Origin: JABDPF01 sp036351055
GTDB taxonomy: Bacteria > Pseudomonadota > Gammaproteobacteria > Xanthomonadales > SZUA-36
Reading direction: 5' to 3'
DNA length: 26,657 bases
Assembly: GCA_036351055.1 (NCBI GenBank)
Contig: JAZBOH010000154.1
Location: forward strand, 1 to 26,657
Part shown: positions 1 to 7,607 of the stretch, in pieces
How the letters are laid out: every line of letters starts with the position of its first letter
Position numbering within the stretch: the stretch's first letter is position 1
Notes under the pieces: model-generated
Database searches by the model: none
Told to the model about the DNA's origin: nothing
What the model saw: only the letters and a program-made list of their open reading frames with translations
Translations under genes and position numbers: made by a program

Positions 1-36
1 GCGGAGTGATACACGGATGTACCCGCAAGGGAACGT

Positions 37-246
37 CCCCGGAAAGGGGGTATACGCCAACGCGACCGGGTTAAAAACCCCGAAGCAGGTACGGTTTCGC
101 AGCGCAGGCAGCGAGGCAGGAACGGTTTTCAGCGCAGCTGAAAGAAGAGCCTGCTGAGCGCCGTTGCGCGTAGGCGAAGAAGTGCCTGTTGAGTGTCGTC
201 GTGCGTGCCCCCGGAAAGGGGGTATACGGTACTGCGGCCGGGTTAA
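37..246. repeat. Direct repeat pair, 172-bp spacing
   Basis: A block at 37-74 recurs at 209-246. The first 20 bases match exactly and form a small hairpin, CCCC(C)-GGAAA-GGGGG followed by TATACG. Nine diverged bases follow, then CCGGGTTAA again at the same 172-base offset. The constant offset suggests duplication of one unit, not two chance hairpins. The region lies just past the 3' end of soeC. I cannot name the element. Confidence 0.75.
144..210. repeat. Imperfect tandem repeat, ~35-bp period
   Basis: Bases 144-175 and 179-210 align with about 24 of 32 identities. Most differences are C/T transitions, and both copies begin GAAG-GCCTG-TGAG. Just before them, TTTCAGC-GCA-GCTGAAA (127-143) forms a perfect 7-bp stem. 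A related GTTT-CAGCGC word occurs near 92 and 125. The whole 1-280 stretch therefore looks built from short degenerate repeats. No coding frame, tRNA or clear terminator was seen in it. Confidence 0.5.
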
Positions 247-280
247 TTGACGGGGTTAGTGATTCGGGACCTCTCCACCG

Positions 281-1225
281 CTAAACGGAGCGGCCGTAGA
301 ACAAGGTGACCACGTGTTTCGCCTCAGCAAAGAACAGCCAGCGCTCCATGATGATCCCCAGAAAACCGCAAATCATGGCCAGTAACAGGCAGATCACATG
401 TGAGATACCGCTGGCCATTCCCGCTGCCAAAAGCAAAAACAGGGGTAGAAACATGCCCATGACGAGGCAATAGCGCCGCAAAACGACTGCGTGTTTCTGT
501 GCGACCTGATAGCCCATTTCTTTCAACAGGTAGTTTTCGGAGGTGTGCGGGGCTTCCAGCTGAGTGACGGTGCCAAGATGCCCCAGACCAGTCGCTGTAC
601 CGGTGTCACTTTCGGCCTTTGCGGAGTCGATGAAGCGCCAGTAGTACCACTTGACGATCCAGGCAATGGACACGACGAAAAACAGGAGGATGATGGTGGT
701 TAAGTCGGCCAAACCTGCCACGCCCAGTGTCACGGCGAATAACAGACCACCGCTGGCCAGTGCAAATACCAGGTAGAGCGGCGAGACGAAGCCATTGCTC
801 CAGCGCGGTATTGTTTTCAGCGAAGCGTAAATCATGCTGGTGCAGTAAACCGTTATCAATGACAGGACCAGGGTTATTGCGGCCGCAGCGGTCATCTGCG
901 ACTCCGAGATGCTGCCCCAGAACCAGCCCACGGTGAACACCAATGCGGCCGGGTAGGTCAGCACGGCAACGACGCCTTCGCGACTCAGCCAGGAACTGCG
1001 CCACTGCGTCATCGCCCGCCAGGCGCGTTCGGGGTGTCCGAGATGGAAGGTCGACGACAGCAAACCGGCCGTGACCAGTGCCAAGGCGACCAGGCAGGCA
1101 CCCACAGCCACGACGGGACTCAAGTTCCAGGCCCCGGTCAGGCGTGCCAGGGCCAGCCAGATCAGCAAGCCGTAGCCTGCGCCGGAGGAGGATGTGAAAA
1201 TGATGACGGAATATGCCGGATGCAT
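281..1225 (-). CDS. soeC: SoeC: membrane anchor of sulfite dehydrogenase (DmsC/NrfD-like)
   Basis: This is the integral membrane subunit that anchors the catalytic and Fe-S subunits and passes electrons to the quinone pool. The protein is 314 residues with about eight hydrophobic segments. The DmsC-family signature HLGHPERAWRA is at residues 61-71, followed by the RSSWLSRE segment at 76-83. I chose the ATG at 1225, since the frame stays open upstream to 1336 but only through soeB. That ATG has a good Shine-Dalgarno site (AGGGGAG) and lies 16 bases after the soeB stop. It is the last gene of a soeABC operon. Membership of the DmsC family is clear from sequence. The sulfite role rests on the partners, since DMSO or polysulfide reductase anchors look alike. 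Confidence 0.88.
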   Translation of the reverse strand: MHPAYSVIIFTSSSGAGYGLLIWLALARLTGAWNLSPVVAVGACLVALALVTAGLLSSTFHLGHPERAWRAMTQWRSSWLSREGVVAVLTYPAALVFTVGWFWGSISESQMTAAAAITLVLSLITVYCTSMIYASLKTIPRWSNGFVSPLYLVFALASGGLLFAVTLGVAGLADLTTIILLFFVVSIAWIVKWYYWRFIDSAKAESDTGTATGLGHLGTVTQLEAPHTSENYLLKEMGYQVAQKHAVVLRRYCLVMGMFLPLFLLLAAGMASGISHVICLLLAMICGFLGIIMERWLFFAEAKHVVTLFYGRSV

Positions 1226-1241
1226 GTTTCTGTTCTCCCCT

Positions 1242-1988
1242 CTATCTCGAGAGCTTCTTGTCCAGCCAGCTGAAGAAATCGCTGGATGGTTTGCTGTCTT
1301 CGGCCGCTTCCAGGCGGGCCATGGCGCCGGTGTCACCCACCCGGGTTTTACGCGGACGTGGCGGCAGGTAGCGGTTGACCGGCTCGTAACCGGTTTCGGG
1401 CATCAACTGGAAACCACCGCGTTTTTCGACCAGCTTCGAGATATCCGATTCCGGGTCGCCCAGGTCACCGAAATGGCGCGCCCGGGTCGGGCAGGTGATC
1501 ACGCAGGCCGGTTGTCGCTCGCTTTCTTCGAGGTTCTCGTTGTAAATGCGGTCGATGCACAGGGTGCACTTTTTCATGATGCCGTCGGTTTCATCGTACT
1601 CGCGCGCACCGTAGGCGCAGGCCCAGGAACACAGTTTGCAGCCGATGCACTTCTCGGCGTCGACCAGCACGATGCCGTCTTCCTCGCGCTTGTACGACGC
1701 GCCGGTGGGGCAGACGGTCACGCAATCCGGTTGCTCGCAGTGCAGGCAGGAACGCGGGAAGTTCACCGTCCTTGAGTTCTGGCCGTCGTCGGTTTCGTAG
1801 ACGTGTACGCGGTTGAACCACACCCCGTTGGGATCCTTGGCGTAAGCGTCCAGGTCGGTCAGCGGGGCGGAGTGGCCGCCGGTGTTCCATTCCTTGCAAT
1901 TCACGGCACAGGCGTGGCAGCCAACACAGATATCCAGGTCGGTTACCAGGCCCAGTTTCTTTTTCGTGGATTTCGGCAGCATGGTCAT
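1242..1988 (-). CDS. soeB: SoeB: four-cluster ferredoxin-like electron transfer subunit
   Basis: A 248-residue cytoplasmic Fe-S subunit of the DmsB/PsrB/SoeB type. It carries electrons from the molybdenum subunit to the membrane anchor. Sixteen cysteines fit four [4Fe-4S] clusters: C21/24/27/31, C81/84/89/93, C114/117/120/124 and C141/144/162/166. There is no signal peptide, consistent with a cytoplasmic complex. The ATG at 1988 overlaps the soeA stop as ATGA and has a strong GGAGGAAG site, so translation is probably coupled. After the last cluster a basic, proline-rich tail of about 45 residues (from about 205) is variable in this family. Family assignment is very secure; the substrate is inferred from SoeA. 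Confidence 0.93.
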   Translation of the reverse strand: MTMLPKSTKKKLGLVTDLDICVGCHACAVNCKEWNTGGHSAPLTDLDAYAKDPNGVWFNRVHVYETDDGQNSRTVNFPRSCLHCEQPDCVTVCPTGASYKREEDGIVLVDAEKCIGCKLCSWACAYGAREYDETDGIMKKCTLCIDRIYNENLEESERQPACVITCPTRARHFGDLGDPESDISKLVEKRGGFQLMPETGYEPVNRYLPPRPRKTRVGDTGAMARLEAAEDSKPSSDFFSWLDKKLSR

Positions 1989-4873
1989 GACTGCTTCCTC
2001 CGCCAGCTGCCTTTTGGCAGGAATTCTTCACCGAAACGCACGTCTTTGGGCCTGTCCATCTCGCCGGGGACCCGGTGCAGTGGTTCGAACTGGGGTTCAC
2101 TCTGTCCCGCACCAGCTTCTGCCTTGCTGATTTTCACGCGCAGGTCGAACCATGCCGCCTGGCCCGTCACCGGGTCGGAATTACTCATGCGCCGACCACC
2201 GGTTTCTTCCGGAAGCAATTCGGAGATCAGGTGGTTGAGCAGGAAGCCCTTTTCACCTTCGGCTGCGTCCTTGTCCAGGTTCCAGGAGCCACGGCGCTTG
2301 CCGATCGCGTTCCAGGTCCAGACCGTGTTGCGTTCCACGCCGCTCATGGTGCGCACCTGGCACTTGATGCGGCCGTTGTGGCTCTCGACGTAAACCCAGT
2401 CGTCGTCGCCTACACCGATTTCCCTGGCCAGGTCGCGGCTCATGCACAGGCGGTTGTAACCATGGATCTGCCGCAGCCAGGCGTTCTGGGCACCCCAGGA
2501 GTGGTACATGGCCATCGGGCGCTGGGTGATCGCGTGGATGGGGTACTCCTCCAGGTCCACCATGGATTCCTCGATCGGCTGGTACCAGATCGGAAGCGGA
2601 TCGAAGTAGTTGCGAATGCGTTCGCGCAGGTTTTCAGGCGGCTGCACGTCACCATGTCCCTCGGCGGCCAGCTTGAACTTCTGCATGGGCTCACTGTAGA
2701 GCTGCATGATCACCTGTTCGGCTTTCGGAATGAAACCCATGTGCTCGGCGAACTCAAGGTAATCCTTGTTGGCGTGTTTATAGTATTGCTGCGATTCCGG
2801 CAGGTGGTGCTGCCAGAAGCCGCCGTTTTCGATGTACTGCTCGAGCTGCTTCGGGTTGACCGCGCCGCGGCCAAAGCTTTCACCATCCTCGCCGCGCCAG
2901 CCGGCCAGTGGCCCAATGCCGGGTAGACGTTCGTGATTGACGATGTAGTCTGAATAGCCACCGGGATAGAGTGCGGTGCCGTCGTCTTTCGTAAAGCCGG
3001 GCAGCCCCAGCCGTGCGCCGAGGTCGATCAGTACATCCTGGAAAGGACGGACGTTGCGGCCCGGGTCGACGATCGGGTGGCGAATGGAGTCCGCTGGCCC
3101 GTGTGCCGTGCTGATCGGCCGGTCGAGCAGGCTGATGCAGTCCCAGCGTTCCAGGTAGCTGGTGTCGGGCAGGATCAGGTCCGCGTAGTAGGTCATCTCC
3201 GATGCATAGGCATCCGAGTAGATGATATGTGGAATCTTGTACTCACCGCTTTCCTCGTCGATGTCGGTGAGCATCTCCATCGTGCCCTTGGTATTCATCG
3301 AAGAGTTCCACGCCATGTTCGCCATGTACAGGAACAAGGTGTCGACCGGGTAGGGGTCGGCCGCCCAGGCGTTATGGATGACCATGTGCATCAGGCCATG
3401 CGAGGAGACCGGGTGTTCCCAGGAGAAACCCTTGTCGATGCGGCAGGGGTTGCCCTCGGCATCGACCAGCAGGTCCTCGGGGCCCGTGGTAAAGCCCAAC
3501 GGCGGGCCCGGCATGGCCTCGTTGGCCTTGATGTGCTCCGGTTTTCCGACCGGTTTTGGCCCCGGCGGGCAAGGCCGTGGAAACGGCGGTTTGTAGCGGA
3601 AACCACCCGGACAGTCGATGCTGCCGAGCAACATCTGCAGGACGTGTATGGCACGGCAGGTGTGGAACCCGTTGGAGTGAGCGGAAATACCGCGCATCGC
3701 GTGCATCGCCACCGGCCGGCCAATCATTTTGTCGTGTTTACGGCCGGCCCAGTCCGTCCATTCGATGTCGAGCTCGATCTCCTGCTCAAATGCGGCGTGG
3801 GCCAGTTCGGCGGCCAGGCGGCGTATGGTATCGGCCGGAACCCCGGTGCGATCCTCCACCTCGTTTGCGGAATACTGCGGCTCGAGATAACGGTTGGCCA
3901 TGATTTCGAACGAGGGGCGCGCCTTGCTGCCGTCGGGCAGGGTGAACAGGCCGCCCAGTGCAGGGCTGATTTCCGGTAGCAAGGCATTGACGGGTCCGTC
4001 GCTGTCGCGGTCCCAGGCCAGCGGGTTGCCGTTCTCGTCGCGTAGGAACAGCCCGTGTTCGGCGTGGCCGGGGTCCTCTCGCACCAGCCAGGGTGCGTTG
4101 GTATAGCGCACCAGGAAATCCAGGTCCACTTTCTGCGCCTTGATCAGTTCATGGATCAGTGCCATCACGAACAGGCCGTCGGTGCCCGGGCGGATGCCTA
4201 CCCACTCATCGGCGATGGCCGAGTATCCGGTGCGCACGGGATTGATTGATACGAACTTGGTATTCTCGCGGCCCTTGATCTGGCCCAGGCCGGTCTTGAT
4301 CGGGTTGGAGTCGTGGTCTTCGGCCACACCGAACATCATGAAATAACGGGTATTTTCCCAGTCCGGTTCACCAAACTCCCAGAAAGAGCCACCGATCGTG
4401 TAGAGGCCGGCGGCGGCCATGTTGACCGAGCAGAAACCACCATGGGCGGCGTGGTTGAGGGTGCCAAACTTGGTCGCCCAGAACGCGGTCAGCGACTGGC
4501 TTTGGTCACGGCCGGTAAAGAAGGCCAGTTTGCGCGGGTCGTCCTTGCGAATATCCCCCATCCACCGGGTGGCGGTTTCCAACGCCTCGTCCCAGGATAT
4601 CTCTTCGTAGTCGCCGCTGCCGCGCTCTCCAATGCGTTTCAGCGGGTTGGTTAGCCGCGCCGGGGACAGGTGCTGCATGATGCCCGAGGAGCCCTTGCCG
4701 CATAACACGCCCTTGTTGACCGGGTGGTCGGGGTTGCCTTCGATATAGCGAACCTCACCGTCTTTCAGGTGCACCCTGATGCCGCAGCGGCAGGCACACA
4801 TGTAACACGTCGTTTTCTTGACTTCGTCGGAGATTTTGGGGGAGGTGTCTACTCGTTCCTGCTGAAAGGCCAT
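1985..4873 (-). CDS. soeA: SoeA: cytoplasmic molybdopterin sulfite dehydrogenase catalytic subunit
   Basis: A 962-residue molybdopterin oxidoreductase of the DMSO reductase superfamily, most like SoeA. SoeA oxidises sulfite to sulfate in the cytoplasm and gives electrons to quinone through SoeB and SoeC. The N-terminal [4Fe-4S] motif is C23-x2-C26-x3-C30-x27-C58. A conserved cysteine, C148 in GGFCSVN, is placed where the Mo ligand lies in Psr/Phs-type enzymes. There is no twin-arginine leader, which separates it from the exported DmsA, PsrA and PhsA and agrees with known SoeA. The ATG at 4873 has an AGGAAAC site. Gene order A-B-C is that of Allochromatium and Ruegeria. An archetypal polysulfide reductase is the main alternative; the missing Tat signal argues against it. 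Confidence 0.87.
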   Translation of the reverse strand: MAFQQERVDTSPKISDEVKKTTCYMCACRCGIRVHLKDGEVRYIEGNPDHPVNKGVLCGKGSSGIMQHLSPARLTNPLKRIGERGSGDYEEISWDEALETATRWMGDIRKDDPRKLAFFTGRDQSQSLTAFWATKFGTLNHAAHGGFCSVNMAAAGLYTIGGSFWEFGEPDWENTRYFMMFGVAEDHDSNPIKTGLGQIKGRENTKFVSINPVRTGYSAIADEWVGIRPGTDGLFVMALIHELIKAQKVDLDFLVRYTNAPWLVREDPGHAEHGLFLRDENGNPLAWDRDSDGPVNALLPEISPALGGLFTLPDGSKARPSFEIMANRYLEPQYSANEVEDRTGVPADTIRRLAAELAHAAFEQEIELDIEWTDWAGRKHDKMIGRPVAMHAMRGISAHSNGFHTCRAIHVLQMLLGSIDCPGGFRYKPPFPRPCPPGPKPVGKPEHIKANEAMPGPPLGFTTGPEDLLVDAEGNPCRIDKGFSWEHPVSSHGLMHMVIHNAWAADPYPVDTLFLYMANMAWNSSMNTKGTMEMLTDIDEESGEYKIPHIIYSDAYASEMTYYADLILPDTSYLERWDCISLLDRPISTAHGPADSIRHPIVDPGRNVRPFQDVLIDLGARLGLPGFTKDDGTALYPGGYSDYIVNHERLPGIGPLAGWRGEDGESFGRGAVNPKQLEQYIENGGFWQHHLPESQQYYKHANKDYLEFAEHMGFIPKAEQVIMQLYSEPMQKFKLAAEGHGDVQPPENLRERIRNYFDPLPIWYQPIEESMVDLEEYPIHAITQRPMAMYHSWGAQNAWLRQIHGYNRLCMSRDLAREIGVGDDDWVYVESHNGRIKCQVRTMSGVERNTVWTWNAIGKRRGSWNLDKDAAEGEKGFLLNHLISELLPEETGGRRMSNSDPVTGQAAWFDLRVKISKAEAGAGQSEPQFEPLHRVPGEMDRPKDVRFGEEFLPKGSWRRKQS

Positions 4874-4924
4874 ACGCCGTTTCCTGCTCTTTTTCCAAAC
4901 GCGGGAGAATCGTGCAACCTTAGC

Positions 4925-4952
4925 ATATTAGCAAAAGTTAATAAAATGATAA
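4925..4952 (-). promoter_or_regulatory. Putative soeABC promoter
   Basis: On the minus strand, TTATCA (4947-4952) and TAATAT (4925-4930) are separated by 16 bases in a distinctly AT-rich pocket, about 50 bases before the soeA ATG. The -10 region also holds a short direct repeat, GCTAA-TAT-GCTAA, which could be a regulator contact. This is pattern matching only. Confidence 0.4.
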
Positions 4953-4971
4953 GAACGGATGAATTAATTAA

Positions 4972-5310
4972 TCAGGCGTCGCTGTAATACACCCGCAATT
5001 TCCCGTTTGTAAAGACCAGGCCTGACAGCGCGGTCAGCAGGGCGACCGTTCCCAGTATCACGGCCAGGCGGGTCCAGGGTTCGTCCCAGGCCATGCGCAT
5101 GGCGATAAGGAAATACAGGCTGCGAAGCCATTCGATGGCGCCGAGGACAAGCAGGATCTGGAAAAGGCGCGGAACCCATTTTTTCCTGACAAAAAGCAGA
5201 AACGGAACAGCGAGACTCAGACCGGTCAACACCAGCATACCCGAGCGGTAAAAATGAGCGCCCAGCAGCAGGAAGCTGAGAACAACGGGTAACAACCTCA
5301 GAATATTCAT
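4972..5310 (-). CDS. Small four-helix membrane protein, function unknown
   Basis: I do not recognise this 112-residue protein. It is almost entirely hydrophobic, with probable membrane segments near residues 3-20, 22-40, 48-70 and 80-100. Short basic connections follow, notably VRKKW at 41-45. The C-terminus NGKLRVYYSDA is polar. The frame is open upstream to 5481, but that part overlaps the preceding gene and has no membrane character, so I start at the ATG at 5310. Its ribosome site is weak (GTGAAG). It lies between the MBL-fold hydrolase and soeABC on the same strand, with 133 and about 98 bases either side. It may or may not be co-transcribed with them. Confidence 0.7.
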   Translation of the reverse strand: MNILRLLPVVLSFLLLGAHFYRSGMLVLTGLSLAVPFLLFVRKKWVPRLFQILLVLGAIEWLRSLYFLIAMRMAWDEPWTRLAVILGTVALLTALSGLVFTNGKLRVYYSDA

Positions 5311-5443
5311 GACTTCACATTTCACCCAAAAGAGGGCAAGTCTAGCAGCCCTTCGACGGCCATCAAACCGTTGGCTTGACCCCGGTATCCGGCTGCCCAT
5401 CATTCCGGCTGTCCGGATTTCCACGGAATTCTGGTGCGCGTCG

Positions 5444-6073
5444 TCAGCTGGCTCGCACAAAGGCATTAAAGCGTTTCTCATGCCCGATCCGGGTTTCCGG
5501 GCCGTGGCCCGTGATCACCACGGTTGAATCGTCCAGCACATAGAGCCTTTCCTGGATGGAGGCCTTCAGCTGTGCGCTGCTGCCTCCCGGCAGGTCGGTT
5601 CTGCCTACCGAACCCTGGAACAGGGTATCGCCGGCGATCAGCAGTTTTTCATTCCTGAAATAAAAGCTGACCGATCCAGGCGTATGGCCGGGTGTGTGGA
5701 TGCAGCGGCAGCCAAACTGCAGTTCCTGTCCATGTTCCAGTTCGCAGGCCGGATCTGGCAAGGGGGAATAAGGCAGTCCCCACATCCGGCATTGTTGCTC
5801 GGCGCCGTCCCAGAGAAAGCGGTCCGCGGGATGCAGCCACACGGGCGACCCGGTAGCGTCATGCACCTGGCCGGCGGCCAGGATATGGTCGAGGTGGGCA
5901 TGGGTTTGCACAATTCCGGTGATCTCCAGCCCCAATGCGCCAGCCACATCCAGGATGCGCTGTGCATCCCCGCCGGCGTCAAACACGTAGCCTTTTCCCG
6001 TACCCGGATCGCCGAGCACGGTGCAGTTGCTCTGCAATGGGCCAACCGGGAAGGTTTTCCAGATGATATTCAT
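5444..6073 (-). CDS. MBL-fold hydrolase, YcbL-like (glyoxalase II type)
   Basis: A 209-residue metallo-beta-lactamase-fold protein of the YcbL/hydroxyacylglutathione hydrolase-like branch. The metal ligands are visible: THAHLDH (H58, H60, D62, H63), H130 in TPGHTPG, D149 in AGDTLF and H190 in TGHGPET. The RTDLPGG segment (158-164) after the GDTLF motif is typical of YcbL. The likely role is hydrolysis of a glutathione thioester such as S-lactoylglutathione; the physiological substrate is not certain. The frame is open to 6454, but that part lacks fold features and runs into the divergent gene, so the ATG at 6073 is preferred. That ATG has no clear Shine-Dalgarno site. Confidence 0.85.
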   Translation of the reverse strand: MNIIWKTFPVGPLQSNCTVLGDPGTGKGYVFDAGGDAQRILDVAGALGLEITGIVQTHAHLDHILAAGQVHDATGSPVWLHPADRFLWDGAEQQCRMWGLPYSPLPDPACELEHGQELQFGCRCIHTPGHTPGSVSFYFRNEKLLIAGDTLFQGSVGRTDLPGGSSAQLKASIQERLYVLDDSTVVITGHGPETRIGHEKRFNAFVRAS

Positions 6074-6183
6074 GGCTGCACATGGTGCCCGGTCCGGGCC
6101 CGGCGGGAAAGGAGCCGGGTCATAAAAAGTGAAAAATTCGCGGTAAAATGCGATTTCCAGCATTTGATGATAAACCGTCAACG

Positions 6184-7584
6184 ATGAGCAATAGCGATCA
6201 CTTACTGGCCGAAGCGCGTGCCCTTTTCGAACGGGGTGAGTTACGCCGGGCGCTCCCTGTCTGTGAGAAGGTGATGCAGACCGACCCGGACCGGCTCGAA
6301 GGTTTGCTGCTGCTGGCGGCGGTACTCGAAAAACTCGAAGAATACGAAAAATTGACCACCCTGCTGGACCAGGCCGTGGCGCGGTGGCCGCAGAACAACG
6401 ACCTTTGGATGTTACGGTCGCGGGTTTACGCCTCGCTGGGTCGTTTCGAAGCATCGTTGCAGGGTTACCGCGCCGTCCTGGAAAACACGCCGGGCCATGT
6501 AGACGCCGTTTGCGCCCTGGTACAGAGTGGGGAAGGGCTTGCAGCAGGAGGTTTGGCTGCTGTCGAGGCCATGCTTACAAAGGCAGACGCCGCGAACCCG
6601 GATCGATACAAGCTGGTTTACGCGCGTGCGCGGCTGCTGGAGGATAAGGGCCGATTCGATGAAGCATTCGAAGCATTCAGCGAGGCCAACCAGTTGCAGG
6701 CGTCGGCCGGCGGCATGGACATACGCGCCAAGCAGAGAGCCGCGGTAACCGTCATACGTGACCTGAGCCCGGGCTTGATCGAACGGTTCAGGGGCAGGGG
6801 CCACCCCTCGGACCGGCCGCTGTTCATCGTCGGCATGCCACGCTCGGGCACCTCCTTGACCGAGCAGATACTGTCCCGCCACCCCGGCATTCATTCTGCC
6901 GGGGAACAGACCATTCTTGGTGAAGTGTTGAAAGACCTGATCAGCCTGGCGCCTAAAGAGAGCAAGGTTCCATTGCTGGAGTCGATCGACAGCATGGCAG
7001 CGGATATCTGGTACCTGGCCGGGAGCAGATACCTGCGCCGCCTGGACGAAATCGATGCCGGGTCGCAACGCATCAGCGACAAGTTGCCGGCCAATTTCGC
7101 CCTGTTGCCCTGGATCCGCCTGTTGCTCCCGGGCGCGCGCGTGATCCACGTTCGGCGTCATCCCATGGCCACGTTGGCGTCTTGCATCCGTACACCGTTT
7201 GCCGACCCATTGCTCTCGTTTTCCCTGGAAGACTGGGGCCGCTTTTACGGTTTGTACGAGGCCATGATGGAACAGTGGCGGCCGCTAATGGGTAGGCAGA
7301 TGCTGGAAGTTGAATACGAGAACCTGGTTGGCGACTTGCCGGCCGAAACCCGGCGCATGCTCGATTTTCTCTCCCTGGAATGGCATGGAGACTGCCTGCA
7401 CCCGGAGCGTGCCCGGCGGGCCGTGCGCACAGCCAGCTGGAGACAGGTGCGGCATGGCGTGCACACGGATTCGGTGGACAGGTGGCGCCGTTACGAAAAA
7501 CAACTTGCAGCCATCGAGCCGTTCGTCCGGCAAAGCCATGAGACAATCGCCGCGCAAAGCCATGATGGAGCGCGCCGTGAATAA
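6184..7584 (+). CDS. TPR-domain sulfotransferase
   Basis: A 466-residue fusion of N-terminal tetratricopeptide-like helical repeats (about residues 1-175) with a PAPS-dependent sulfotransferase domain (about 210-455). The 5'-phosphosulfate loop is FIVGMPRSGTSLTEQIL (214-230). The 3'-phosphate-binding segment is RVIHVRRHPMATLASC (319-334). The C-terminal RTASWRQVR and SVDRWRRYEKQL segments are characteristic of bacterial TPR-sulfotransferases. It would transfer sulfuryl groups from PAPS to an unknown acceptor, perhaps a peptide, lipid or glycan held by the TPR part. I chose the ATG at 6184; the frame opens at an ATG at 6148, and neither has a good ribosome site. It ends 23 bases before the histidine kinase gene, so the two may share a transcript. 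Confidence 0.88.
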   Translation: MSNSDHLLAEARALFERGELRRALPVCEKVMQTDPDRLEGLLLLAAVLEKLEEYEKLTTLLDQAVARWPQNNDLWMLRSRVYASLGRFEASLQGYRAVLENTPGHVDAVCALVQSGEGLAAGGLAAVEAMLTKADAANPDRYKLVYARARLLEDKGRFDEAFEAFSEANQLQASAGGMDIRAKQRAAVTVIRDLSPGLIERFRGRGHPSDRPLFIVGMPRSGTSLTEQILSRHPGIHSAGEQTILGEVLKDLISLAPKESKVPLLESIDSMAADIWYLAGSRYLRRLDEIDAGSQRISDKLPANFALLPWIRLLLPGARVIHVRRHPMATLASCIRTPFADPLLSFSLEDWGRFYGLYEAMMEQWRPLMGRQMLEVEYENLVGDLPAETRRMLDFLSLEWHGDCLHPERARRAVRTASWRQVRHGVHTDSVDRWRRYEKQLAAIEPFVRQSHETIAAQSHDGARRE

Positions 7585-7607
7585 CGCTTGGTGCTAAGCT
7601 AGGGGCC

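Noticed and set aside
1..280. CRISPR array
   Set aside because: Repeats are few, imperfect and of two different periods, with no uniform spacers and no cas genes.
1985..4873. Large open frames on the opposite strand of soeA and soeB (for example 2075-2926 and 3077-3979)
   Set aside because: They are shadows of high-G+C coding DNA, rich in Val, Arg and Gly with no domain or ribosome site, and soeA and soeB are unambiguous.
5444..6073. MBL-fold protein as an ETHE1-type persulfide dioxygenase that would make sulfite for SoeABC
   Set aside because: The GDTLF-RTDLPGG layout and the order of metal ligands match YcbL/glyoxalase II-like hydrolases better; the link to sulfite would rest on position alone.
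6074..6183. CCCGG-rich inverted repeats and a TTGACG hexamer as promoters of the divergent hydrolase and sulfotransferase
   Set aside because: No -10 at a proper distance could be matched convincingly on either strand.
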